Source of the DNA: Cycas panzhihuaensis
Lineage: Eukaryota > Cycadophyta
Length of the DNA stretch: 64,000 nt
Direction: 5' to 3'
NCBI GenBank assembly: GCA_023213395.1
Contig: CM041465.1
Location: forward strand, 30,635,741-30,699,740
Shown here: positions 54,167 to 64,000 of the stretch, piece after piece
Layout: the number at the start of each line of letters is the position of its first letter
Numbering within the stretch: the stretch's first letter is position 1
Notes under the pieces: model-generated
Seen by the model: only the letters and a program-made list of their open reading frames with translations
Databases searched by the model: none
Told to the model about the DNA's origin: nothing
Made by a program: the position numbers and the translations under genes

Positions 54167-55302
54167 AATTTCTTCTTCTTCACTATGTATAGATTCTCTG
54201 TTTCTGATACATTAAATCTTTGTTCTAATTTTATGCTCATTACTCTGATGTGTTTCAAGATCTTGTTTATTTCTTGGTTTTCCGAAGTATGCCTAAAGGT
54301 TTTTATAAAGGATTCCTTTAGGTTTCCCCAAGTTATATCTAGGTTTTGCTCCCTTCCCAGGAACCAGTCCTTTGCTACTCTCCCCAAGGCGTGGTAGAAA
54401 TAGTTAGACCAATTTCGCTTAGGTATACTCAAGGATTTCCATTTTTGTTTACACACTTGTATGTGTTTCCTAGGGTTATGACCTACGTAGAATATTGGAA
54501 TAGTTGGTTGGGTTGGATGATCGAATCGTATTCGAAACATCGTTTGCAAATCTTGCCAACTCCTAAGGGTATGTTGGTGAGCTAAGTACCAGTACCAAGC
54601 TCTTCCTCGCAGGGTTAGGATTAGGTCTTGTTGCCATTGGGTTTTATCCCAATTTCCCTGATCTATCCAATACTCAACACAGTGTGTTAAATGGGTAGTC
54701 CCATATAACTGTTCCCCATAGAATGGTTTGACGTAATTCCCAATATAGATTTGATAGTTTGTTTTTCGAATAATGATTTTACTTCCTAGACGGACTCGCT
54801 AGAAGTACTTGACAATCCTCCTTCCATTTCCCGGTTTGGCGCCAATGGTTGGAAGAGATTTATTGCTGGGTGGGTGTACCTCTAAGGAAGAAGAGGAAGG
54901 GATATTACTTCCTTCCTCAGGTTGTAATAAGGGGTGGGGTAGGGAATCTACCTCAGGACCCACGCCTGAAGTAGATGGGATGTTAGGGTTACTATTAACT
55001 ACAAAAAAACTACGAAAATTACTAGGTAAACTAAGGGATGGTTGGTCTAGGTTATTATCAATTTCCAAATGATCGTTAGTCAGCATATATTCAAAAGAAT
55101 TTAAATTATTATCAATGTTTACAGATACACATTTAGATAACAAATTACATCTGTGAGAAGAAGAGTTTACTTCATATGCATCTTGAAGCCAGTAATCCAC
55201 GAACCTCATACTGTGTTCGTCATCTGAAGAGTTGTATATTTCTTCGAGATCCGTTGGTTCTTCATGCTGGTGGTGCTTTGATGTGGTGGGTTCTTCTGCC
55301 AT
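54163..55302 (-). pseudogene. Gypsy-B second gag-like region (doublet) between protease and RT
   Basis: One minus-strand frame of 380 codons from ATG 55302, broken by a single TAG at 54796-54798. Residues 1-165 are low-complexity, acidic at the start (EEPTDLEEIYNSSDDEH) and Ser/Pro-rich later. Residues about 185-260 form unit one: NYVKPFYGEQLYG, CVEYWIDQGNWDKTQ, LTLRGRAWYWYLA, SWQDLQTMFRIRF. Residues about 260-340 form unit two: FYVGHNPRKHIQVCKQKW, NWSNYFYHALGRVAKDWFLG, WGNLKESFIKTF. Both parallel the true Gag core of this element (TLRGVPLAWYK ... WVKIKKAFEERF). The frame differs from both protease and RT. Gypsy-A has the same doublet, so it is ancestral. Role unknown. Confidence 0.75.
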
Positions 55303-55385
55303 GTGAAAGATATGTTCTTCCCCAATGGAAGAAAATGTCGCTTGTTACCTTGAAGTGGTCTTTGGATCCTTCATCCGGAATTACT

Positions 55386-55772
55386 TCAATCGAACTTCTT
55401 CCCGATTGGTAGTACCACTTTGTTGTTGTTATCCGATAGAGTGAAGGTTACCTTTTCCCAATTCTGAAGGCATTGTGTTTTGTATAACCATGGCCTTCCT
55501 AGTAGTGCCGGGTAGGGTGTTGCTCCTTTCTCCGTTTCCATAATTGTGAAGTCAATTCTTACCACTATCCCTGCCACGTCTACTTTGATATTGGCCAATC
55601 TGCCCATAGGTCGTACCAATAGTTCATTAGCCAGCTTCAGCGAATAAGTCGCTGCTTCCAACTTCGGGCTTCTCAATTTACGCCATGTTGCAGTTGGTAA
55701 TAGATTTACTGTTGCGCCTCCATCCACAATTACTCGTGGGAATGTTTCTCCCAAGACTGACATGGTTACCAT
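55386..55772 (-). pseudogene. Gypsy-B aspartic protease
   Basis: Retropepsin-like: TFPRVIVDGGATVNLLP carries the DGG active site typical of plant gypsy proteases, then LKLANELLVRPMGRLANIKV, IDFTIMETEKGATPYPALLG and RPWLYKTQCL. The frame is open from the LINE junction to the stop after PIGKKFD at 55386. The MVTMS lead-in is duplicated at the far side of the LINE (62052-62070), where the preceding Gag frame ends in the same reading frame. Confidence 0.86.
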
Positions 55773-55773
55773 T
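55755..55773. other. LINE target site duplication (partner 62052-62070)
   Basis: gactgacatggttaccatt on both sides, identical over 19 bases. The junction at the left merges with the t run of the tail, so one or two more bases could be shared. Confidence 0.95.
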
Positions 55774-56030
55774 TTTTTTTTGATAAGGTAAAATGAATTA
55801 AAGGGGTTTTAACTGGGTCCCCAAACCCGGTACATCAAGGCCAACCAAGAAGAAAAATGACCATGACAGCCCATGGTCTAACCAAATTAAATCTTACATC
55901 ACGGTTACCTCTCCCATATGTGCATCCGCACGACCAATCTCAAGAACTCCTCCGGAACTCCTCTTTCCGGACTTTTGATCTTTTATTTGTCATGCCCAAT
56001 TTGCACCAATAATGCTCAAAGTTACCCTCC

Positions 56031-59000
56031 CTATAGGTATCTTTGAATCTGAACCTCCGCTCTGGCTCTCAAAACATCCTGGGCATCCTTGAAAATATCT
56101 ATGTTCTCCCAACCGGGGTCCATATCCCCTCTCAAGCATTTGATTGCATACATAGAGTCACCCTCTATTATCACCTTTTGCACATCTTCCTCATCCAATA
56201 TAGTAGTGGCCCTCGGATAGCTTGGGACCTCGACTTTGGTTCGATTAAACCCCCAAATATTCCGCAAAAGCCCATCTCACGTTACCTTCCTGATCCCTGC
56301 AGAGGCCCCCTCCTCCCGCCTCCCCTGGATTGCCCTTCGCAGCACCATCAAAATTTACTTTTACCCAAGATCCATCCGGAGGATACCACTTGACATCTCT
56401 TCTCTTTACTTTGACGCCATCCAAGGGCACTATACCCCAATCTTTAATTATCTCCTCTTCCCTCCTGGGAATCCTATCCTCCTTAGGTTTAACCAACATT
56501 TCTGAGATGGCCTTTCTGATCTCTATCAACAACATCTGACTGGCCTTCTCTTTACCTTCGAATATCCTCCTGTTACGTTCTTTCCAGATGAGCCAGGAGC
56601 CTACCGGGAGGATCATCTTCCAGAGTCTAGATAGGATTTTGCTTTTGAAAGGCAATGTCCAAGCTGCCCACTGCTCACATAAGGAGTACGAGGAAACCCA
56701 AGCTATCCCCATCCCAGCCCAGATAACATTCCATATGCCCTCCGAATAAGGACAGTGGATGCAGAGGTGGTCCAAGGTTTCAGCATTCATCTTACACATC
56801 ACACATCTATTCGCCACCGGAAGCCCTCTTGAGAGGTTATCGATGTAAGTAATTTGTTTTGAAGGCATAACCACGAAGTCGCAATTTTGGAAGAACCCCT
56901 AACTTCCATGCCCGGCCGACTTATCGTTTCTATCGACCCTCTCTGCTCATCCTCAAATCATAGCCCGTTTTGACCGAATATGAACCCGAAGACGAAAGGG
57001 GCCATACCAGGGAATCCGGGCCCGTCCTCTTCGGGATGTACTGTTTATCTAAAATCTCTTTCACCCTGAGGATCTCCTCCTCAAGACCAGGCACCTCCTC
57101 AAACGTTCTCCACCTCCTCTCCTTTCCTTGCCCAACCCAGTAGTTCTTGACCAAAGTGCCATAGCGGTCTACACATTCCCTCCTCATGGCTCCGCTACTA
57201 AGCACCTCCTCAAGCTTAAAGGGTCCACACCATCTATCTTCCCAAAACCTTATGCTTTCGCTGTCCCCCAGCTTCCAGCGCATGCCTTCACGAAGAAGGG
57301 ACCTCGAGGATCTGATAGCTCTCCACACCTGGGACCCCTCCAGACAAAGCCCCTCTTCCAAAAGAAAGTGCTTATCCCCCAGATACTTCCTCGCAATAAT
57401 CTTCCCCCAGGTCGAGCCAACTTCTTTAAAGAGCCTCCACCCCGTTTTGCCAAGAGGGCTTCATTAAAAAAGCCCAGTCTTCTTACGTTAAGACCACCCG
57501 CCCACTTAGGTGCAAACCTTCTCCCAAGACACTAGGTGAAATTTCCTTTTCTCTTGACACTGACCAAAGGAATCTCTTCATGATTCCTTCCAAAGTCGAA
57601 ATGATACATTCGGGATTTTGTAGACCGTCATTTGATAGACCGGGATGCTCTGCAAAGAAGCCACCAGCAACTGAATTTTCCCAGCCCAACTGAGGAGAGC
57701 CCCTTTCCAACCAGCCAACTTCCTATTGAATCTGCTTACTACTGAATCCCACATATCCTTCCCCATCCTTCCTGCAAAAAGAGGCATACCGAGATAAGAG
57801 CTAGGGAGGGAGCCTCTAGCCATTTCCAAAATCCTGCATATTTTACCTTGGAGTCTCTCCGAAGTGTTAATAAAAAAGGCTGAGCTTTTGTTCAAATTTA
57901 TTTTTTGGTTTGTAGCCTTTTCATACTTTGAAGACCCAATTTTAAGGCCACGGCCTCCCTCAAAGAGGCCACCGCATAGGAAAATATTGTCATCTACAAC
58001 CGATGAAGCACAATGTTATCTAGGTTAGAGGAGGCTCTCAATCCTATTATCCTCCCTATCCTCTGAGCCTCCATCGCCGCCTAACATCTCCGCCATAATA
58101 ATGAACAAAAAGGGAGAGAGGGGGTCACCTTGCCTCAGACCCCTAGATCCCGCAAAGAAAGGGGTCGACCTCCCGTTTATTAAAACAGAGAAGGAAACTC
58201 TGGAGATACAACACCTCATCCACTCTCTCCATGTCTCCCCAAAACCAAAAGCCTCAAGGCACTCCACCAAGCAGTCCCAAGCCACCCGATCATAGGGCTT
58301 TGACATATCTGTTTTAATAATCATTCTGGCTTCCTTGCGATGCAACGTCGAATGCGGGGTCTCATGAACTATTATAATACCGTCCGAAATTTGTCTGCCT
58401 TTGACAAACCCATCCTGGTTTGGGGAAATGATGTCAGGAGATCTTGCTTGCGATTCGCCAAAGACTTTAGCCAATATCTTGTATTTAACGTTGCACAGGC
58501 TAATCGGTCTGAAGTCTTCCATGACTTCCACTCCCTCCTTCTTTGGAATTAGCGCCAAGAACGTGGCCTGCCATTTTTTCAGTATGGTCCGCCTCTGGAA
58601 GAATTCGTTAAGCGCCTCCAACAGGTCGCCCTTGATTATCTCCCAATATTCCTGGAAAAAACCTGGAGGAAAACCATCCGGCCCCGGGGCCTTGTCACGG
58701 CCCATCTTGAATAAGGCCCTCTCCACCTCCTCCTGAGAGAAAGGTTCTGTCAATTTATTATTCTGGTCCTCATTAGTCAATTTCAGTATATGATGTAAGA
58801 GTGCCTCCCTAAGGGCGGAGTCCTGACATCCTGTCTCTGTAAATAGCTCCTTAAAGTGTTCCATCGCAATACCACCGATCTGATCCTCCGCCTCATACAC
58901 AACCCCATCCCTGCTTCGAATTTTAGAGATCCTGTTGTTAACCCTATGTCTCAGGGTGGACATATGGAAGAACTTCGTGTTTCTATCCCCCTCCCTTATC

Positions 59001-60062
59001 CATTGCTCTCTGGATTTCTGTTTCCAGAAAATTTCCTCTCTCTCCAGCACCTCCTCAAATTTCCTGGAAGTCGAGAGCTCCTTATAATCCAAATCCTGGG
59101 TTGTTCCCTCCCTCTGGATCCTATCCTCTATCCCCTTTAGTTCCTCTAGCAAGGCGCCTTTATGTTCGAAAATGTTTCCAAAGACCTCTTTATTCCAAGC
59201 TTTAATTTGTATCTTGAACCAATTCAGCTTCCTCGAAAATCTGTACATGGCGCAACCCTGTACCTGAATTCCCCACCATTCCTTGATCCTATCTCTCAAG
59301 TCTGGATGTTTCTGCCACATAAGTTCAAAGCGGAATGGCGCCCCTTTGAAAAAAGCCAGGACGGACCCCTCCAAGATGAGAGGAGCATGGTCCGACCCAG
59401 CTTTCGGAAGGGCCTCCAGCTTAACACCTTCAAAGTGACAAGCCCATTCATAGTTTATTAACATCCTGTCCAATCTACACTGTATGTGATTGTGCCCAAG
59501 CCGTCTATTGGACCAAGTGTACCTCGCTCCCCTGAGAGGAACATCCATCAGGCCACCCGATTGCACAAAAACACCGAGATCAGACATACTTCTAGTCCAC
59601 CCCCCTTGCCCTCCTTTCTTCTCTTCCGGATTCAGAGGGGAATTAAAGTCCCCCGCCACCAGCCAGGGACCAGCCCAATCTTTATGGGCAACCACCAAAC
59701 CCTCCCATAATCTCCTCCTGCCCTCAACCGAATTAGGGGCGTAGATATTGGTGATCCAATACTCCTTGTTAGTAGATGTACTAACCAACCTTGATGAGAA
59801 GTGCTCGCTCTTGCACACCTCGACCTTTCCATCTTTTGGGATTCCAAAGAGAGACCAGCCCTCCGGAGCCCGCCAAGCCTCCACTTGTCTTCCCCTCTCC
59901 GTTCCTCCAAATCTATCTCAACACCTCTGCTTCCTTGAACTGCTCCACTTTTGTCTCCTGTAGGAGTACAATGTCAACCTCTGACCTTATCCTAATCTCT
60001 CTGACCAATCTTTGCTTGGATGGGGCATTTAGCCCCCTAATATTCCAAGAAAGGACCTTCAT
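56031..60062 (-). pseudogene. LINE ORF2: endonuclease, reverse transcriptase, zf-RVT, RNase H
   Basis: Starts at ATG 60062 (MKVLSWNIRGLNAPSKQRL), 23 bases after the ORF1 stop. APE-type endonuclease: [46 protein letters not shown] and the SDHAPL motif. [72 protein letters not shown], then a frameshift and SVVDDNIFLCGG, the catalytic DD with VV for YA. At 56.8 kb CVMCKMNAETLDHLCIHCP is zf-RVT, and at 56.3 kb VNFDGAAKGNPGEAGGGG starts an RNase H finishing VIIEGDSMYAIKCL. The longest clean piece is 58025-59884 (619 codons). About five frameshifts. Makes cDNA at nicked target DNA. Confidence 0.9.
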
Positions 60063-60084
60063 GGATGACTGAAAACTTCACCCC

Positions 60085-61850
60085 TCATCCTTTCCTACTT
60101 CTAAGGTTGGGGCCTTCTAGTACTCCCCCCTCTTTCAACGTGCTCTGGTACCCCAGGTCTATCTGGGCTTGAGTTTCTTTCTCCCTTGTGGCCTTTCTAG
60201 GGGGTCTGCCCACCTTCTTCTCCATCCCATAATCAGGGGCCTTCCTCGTTTCTGATGTGGTACTTTTTGAAACCCATTTATGTGTCCCACCCTCTCTGCC
60301 TGAATCTGAACCTCTCACCCCAACACCCCCTCCTTCAACTACTGTTCCAACCTGGCTCTCCTCTTGGTTCTGGTCTTTCAGGCCCCCCTCCTCGGGTTCA
60401 GAAAAGTAATCCTCTAAGTCCCAGTTTATGTTCTTGGCCAGCTTGGCAAGTGCCTCATCAGCTGAGGCTCGGATATCACCTTCCCCCTGAATCCGACCTA
60501 GGTCCCCTGGTGCCTCCAGCCAGGAGGTACCTGCATTCTCATCACCTTTAGACTTTCCTTTACCAGACTCCAATTCCATCGGGTTCTCCCCCCCTACTCC
60601 CTGAGATTCCTTGATGACCATGGTTTCGGTTTACATTTACGTGGGGCAAGCCCGGTGAGAGACCTCCCCACCACCCCGCACGCTGCGGGGCACCTCCTCA
60701 ACACTATCCCCTTTCTCCTCTCTAATGTTAGTCTTATCTGTTCTACCGGTTTCCCCCTTGATATCTTCCTGGTCATCCACCCTTATTGGGATACCCGGGC
60801 ATTGAAAGGGAAGATGCCCCCGGATCTTACACTTTGTGCACCTGAATGACTCTACCTCATAAAATAAACCTTGATTAATGGACCTCCCGTCCGACTCCGG
60901 CTCTATCTCGCCTGGGAGCTCGCCATCGAGCTTAGCCAGCACACAGAATCTGGCATTCATCAATCTAGATTTGTGTTTAGTGGCCGAATCCACAGCTAGT
61001 AGAGGCCCTATCATTTTGGCTGTCCCTTTAAGTCTCGGATTCCAAAATGCGGAAGCCGGGAAGTTGAACCCAAGCCGAGCTTGTTTAACCACAGGGGATG
61101 CAGGTGAAATCAGGATGCCATTTCTCCAATGTCAAGGCCTTCCTCCGAACATCCATGGAGATTTGACAAAATGGGAATCATGTCCCTCACGGCTTAAAAC
61201 CTAAGCAGGACACACCCCTTAGGCAATGCCATAACTTGGCGAGATTTACGGTCTTCCATTTATGTCTTATCCACTCACGATAGTGTCCAAACTGGCACGG
61301 GACGAGAACCTACCTACCGGTTGTTATCCCAATCTTGGATGGTTCTTTCAGTAACTTCTTTTGGTATCGTTAGTTTATATCTGTTTCCAGTTTTAACAGG
61401 AGATATATCTAATTCCTCTTGGTTCCCATTATTTAAAACTTCACGGTAAGTCCTCCCATAAGGAGAGGACTGAGATTGGTTCAGAGATAGCGCATCATAT
61501 AGATAACAAAGAGAGAAACTCAAGCAATCTGCGGGGCGTGAGCTCACCATTAAGCTTGACAATGCACCACCGTTTTCCAAGGCTTTTGAAAATGCCCGGC
61601 TTCCTGTTCCTCAGCAAATCTGAACATTTAGTTTGACAGAAGTATCGCCCCCTAATTGCACCTCTTGAAGCTTTAAAATCAAATCGCCACCGAATACTTG
61701 AAGCTCACCGGAACCCTGAGAGAAGATTTGCATATCAACGTCTCCGCTAACAATCACTAGCTTCCCTTTAACGCTGTCTACACAAACAGGGCCAGCTGAA
61801 ATCCCTCTGACCGTTGCTTCTGTCCCATCTCCTGGGTGCCTTTCCTCCAC
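60085..61850 (-). pseudogene. LINE ORF1: DUF4283-type nucleic-acid-binding protein
   Basis: Starts at ATG 61850 (MEERHPGDGTEATVRGIS), with a TGA at about 61611 and further breaks to 61095, then the open frame 61092-60637. Readable: AFWNPRLKGTAKMIGPLLAV, LMNARFCVLAKLDGELPGEI, and the zinc knuckle CTKCKIRGHLPFQC (CxxCxxxxHxxxxC). After a stop the tail 60621-60085 is Glu/Gly/Ser-rich, basic at the end (GRPPRKATREKE). DUF4283 plus one knuckle is the usual plant L1 ORF1 layout. Binds LINE RNA. Confidence 0.85.
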
Positions 61851-62051
61851 TTTGCCACAGCACAGAAACTCACGTCTTCCTCCGACTATGGCAGAAACTG
61901 AGGCTCTAAGAGCCTTCCGCCATCGACCTTACACGTCTGGGGGGTCGCCCCCCCTCCTCCGTCCACGAGATCGGCTCACCCTGGCCGCCAGAAGTCTGCT
62001 ATCGCCTCCGGAAATCGCAGTAGGGTTTCGCCTCCGGAAATCGCCTCCTAT
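61851..62051 (-). other. LINE 5' UTR with short tandem repeats
   Basis: About 200 GC-rich bases before ORF1. A 17-base word (plus strand tcgcctccggaaatcgc) occurs at 62002-62018 and 62028-62044, with a partial third copy to 62048, at the extreme 5' end. Confidence 0.7.
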
Positions 62052-63977
62052 GACTGACATGGTTACCATTGGATCCATGTTGAATGATGGTATAATTTGT
62101 TTCAAACTTTTGGTAATTCCCTTCTGTAACACTCCCCCTTTGATCCAATCAATAACTTGAGATAGAGGAATAGTTAACTGTAACTGTTTCACTAGATTTT
62201 CCATCAATAGCAACATTCTGGGAATATCTTCTGCTGGTAATCCTTTAAACAACTCTTCCATTTGCACCATTTGGGGTTTTGTCGTAAGTTCTTCCGGTAG
62301 TTTTTCTTGCTCTTTTCGTTTATTTTTTCGAACATAAACATATTTCGTTTCCGGTTTACCCATTGGTAGTATATTCTCCTCCCGGACTAAACCATCTAAC
62401 ACTTGTTTTGCTTGCTTGTACCGATCCATTTACATTGGTGGATTTGGATATCCTTCATCCAATTTCTCTTTACATTTATACGTAATTTCACATTCTTGGT
62501 TTACGCACGATTGTCATCAGGTTAGTGGCTTTGGGTTTACCCTTAGAATCGTTTGTTTTGTGGTCGGTTGGGCCATGAATTCTGCCTCTGAGCACATTCG
62601 TATTCACATTCATTGGGCATTCGGACTTCGGTGCGGCTGTGAAACAGATGAGGCATCTCCCCATCGGTGTTTTTTCCTCGAGGGTTACAGTGCGCCCTCG
62701 TTGTATACACATTTCGAGGTGGGTTGCCTCTTCCCCGACCTCGACCTCTGAATGCTTTCCCCCTGGGATTGTAGAAACAATCCTTGGTTGTATGTGTGTC
62801 AACCTCACATATGTGGCACCACTTCTCCTGTTGGTGCGTCGCATTGTTTTTTAAATTCAAAGCACATTCCCGGGTAGTATGTGAGTTTTCTTCACAGATA
62901 TGGCACCACTTGGTTACTCTTCCAGTGTGCTCTTTCTTTTTGGGCGTCTCTTCTTCTTCCCGGTTATTTCTGATTTTCAATCTTGCTACCTCTTTTCTTA
63001 GTGCCTCCAATTCCGATTCCTCTTCTGCTACCCCTACCTAGCAGAAGGGTTGGTTGTATTGGTTTTGCTTCAGCTCTCTAATCTTGTCTTGTAATCTTAA
63101 CAGCAAGGAATCTTGTCCTCCTGCTTGGGCATCCATTTCCATTTCAAAATCTAATGCCAAATCCTGAGCATTCTTGAATGACTTTAACGGATGAGCATGC
63201 ATCATGGCTCGCAACTTCTCATTCAGCCCTCTTACGAAGTAATTCTTCATATTATGATCCGTTATCGTTTCATTGATCATGCTTGCTGCAATAATTTTCA
63301 TTCGGCTAATGTAAGTTAGGACGGATTACCCCGGCCTCTGCCTGATCTCTTGTAGTGCAATTTCGACGGCTTCATTACTGCGAAACTTTTGAAATCTTTC
63401 TTCAAACGCTTTCTTAATCTTCACCCATGGCTCATTCTTGTTTGTTTCCTTATACCAAGCCAAGGGTACTCCTCTCAATGTCTGAGCGTGCTTTGATTTC
63501 ATCTTCGTCTGTAATCTTTTTGACATCAATGAGGTTCTGAAATAGATACACATGCTCTGCTGCGTCTGAAGTATCATTAAAGATTAGTTTCCCAAAGTCT
63601 CTATAATCGTCCATTTTGGGAGATTGCAACTATCCCCCACCTGATGGTGATCTTTCCCTTCCTCCCTCCTTTGGGGATGCACTGGGAGTAACTACCGCTG
63701 TACTATTTTTCCCAAAAAGTGGATTTTTAAATGGAGTTTTGATGTGTATAGGTTCCACTACACCTGGAACTTGTATAGTCAATGGTGTTACCGTAATGTA
63801 AGATTGATCAGATCTCCTTTCTGTCGAATCTTCAAAAAGCTGTCTCGTTAGCTTGTTTTCCCAATACGAGGGACCTTCCTTCGCCTTCTTATCGCTGTCA
63901 CCTAGGTCCTTCGGGCTGTCCTCCACTGGTATACTTCCCTCTGTTAGGATCTCTTTATGTTTTTCATCCACTTTTGG
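62052..63977 (-). pseudogene. Gypsy-B Gag (capsid and nucleocapsid)
   Basis: N-terminal piece 63971-63630 (acidic, then ITVTPLTIQVPGVVEPI). From ATG 63616: DYRDFGKLIFNDTSDAAEHV, then a frameshift and TLRGVPLAWYKETNKNEPWV, IKKAFEERFQKF, ALQEIRQRPG, the PF03732-type Gag core. Then NYFVRGLNEKLRAMMHAHPL, two CCHC knuckles (62905-62864 and 62818-62777), a basic Arg/Gly stretch, and the Gag-protease linker 62429-62052 ending MDPMVTMS. Two stops (about 63323 and 63035). Forms the particle shell and packages RNA. Confidence 0.86.
62777..62905 (-). other. Two tandem CCHC zinc knuckles in Gypsy-B Gag
   Basis: CHICEENSHTTREC (62905-62864) and CHICEVDTHTTKDC (62818-62777), both fitting CxxCxxxxHxxxxC, each preceded by KW. 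The near identity of both suggests an internal duplication of a 29-residue module. Confidence 0.9.
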
Positions 63978-64000
63978 CCTCCCTTCAATCTCCGGGCTAA

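Larger units (their letters stand above)
55774..62051 (-). mobile_element. Full-length L1-type LINE inserted in Gypsy-B
   Basis: 6278 bp on the minus strand, 5' end at 62051, 3' end in an oligo(A) tail (plus-strand t run to 55781). Flanked by an exact 19-bp duplication gactgacatggttaccatt at 55755-55773 and 62052-62070. Contains ORF1 with a CCHC knuckle and ORF2 with endonuclease, RT, zf-RVT and RNase H. Base composition is markedly more GC-rich than its surroundings. ORFs carry frameshifts and stops, so it is now inactive. Removing it restores one continuous Gypsy-B Gag-protease frame. Confidence 0.93.
48472..64000 (-). mobile_element. Gypsy-B: Ty3/gypsy element (-), continues beyond the window
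   Basis: Minus-strand order: Gag with two zinc knuckles, protease, second gag-like doublet, RT, RNase H, integrase, minisatellite, extra ORF, PPT, 3' LTR. The LINE (55774-62051) lies inside it; without LINE the visible part is about 9.2 kb, and the 5' LTR is outside. Frameshifts and stops are fewer than in Gypsy-A. Traits shared with the plant Tat lineage are the extra ORF and the tandem repeats in the 3' untranslated region. It interrupts the integrase of Copia-8. Confidence 0.87.

Noticed and set aside
57128-57535. Long plus-strand frames opposite the LINE ORF2 (also 58856-59140, 59162-59461, 60255-60551)
   Set aside because: Shadows of the GC-rich minus-strand ORF2 and ORF1; composition explains their openness.
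1-64000. Host genes, CRISPR arrays, bacterial-type operons, DNA transposons
   Set aside because: No intact plant gene, no regular short spacer arrays, no transposase of hAT, CACTA or MULE type and no Helitron helicase could be seen; all substantial coding text is LTR element or LINE, except the lipase-like fragment and possibly the orphan RNase H.

Overview
The window is plant nuclear intergenic DNA built almost entirely of nested, mostly decayed retrotransposons. I find no complete host gene, no rRNA, no convincing intact tRNA and no CRISPR. Plant origin is shown by Ty1/copia elements primed by initiator tRNA-Met, a Ty3/gypsy lineage without chromodomain that resembles the plant Tat/Athila group, and an L1-type LINE with DUF4283-like ORF1 and a C-terminal RNase H. 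The nesting depth and the many stops suggest a large, slowly purging genome; a gymnosperm is plausible but not proven.

Layout. 1-2397 is the 3' end of Copia-1 (+). 2398-13345 is an old Ty3/gypsy element, Gypsy-A (+), split by a complete Copia-2 (-, 6193-11120, both LTRs, near-perfect target duplication). 13346-14900 is a Copia-3 fragment (-). 14901-19025 is gene-poor, with an orphan RNase H relic (-) and one LTR/PBS remnant. 19026-23578 is Copia-4 (+), which lacks RT and RNase H and carries what looks like a captured piece of a plant class-3 lipase gene. 23579-23966 is a gypsy LTR fragment cut by Copia-5 (+, to about 30930). 31030-36465 is Copia-6 (-). 36466-38941 is Copia-7 (+), which has lost protease and integrase.

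The right half is a Russian doll. Copia-7's 3' LTR is entered by a gag-only LTR element (GAG-only-2, -). That is truncated by Copia-8 (+, 41115-48471). Copia-8 contains a complete gag-only element (GAG-only-1, 43426-46407, perfect 5-bp target duplication). Copia-8 is then broken by Gypsy-B (-, 48472 to beyond the window), and Gypsy-B is broken inside its protease region by a full-length 6.3-kb LINE (-, 55774-62051) with a 19-bp target duplication.

Most interesting: (1) Gypsy-A and Gypsy-B share a second gag-like region, itself an internal doublet, between protease and reverse transcriptase, in addition to the ordinary Gag. (2) Both carry an extra sense ORF between integrase and the 3' LTR; in Gypsy-B a six-copy degenerate minisatellite precedes it. 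(3) Two diverged LTR elements encode only a short Gag-like protein with an acidic tail and no zinc knuckle, and look like one non-autonomous family. (4) Copia-4 has the lipase fragment just behind its primer binding site. Element names are local labels. Boundaries given as TG...CA ends with PBS, PPT or target duplication are firm; others are approximate.
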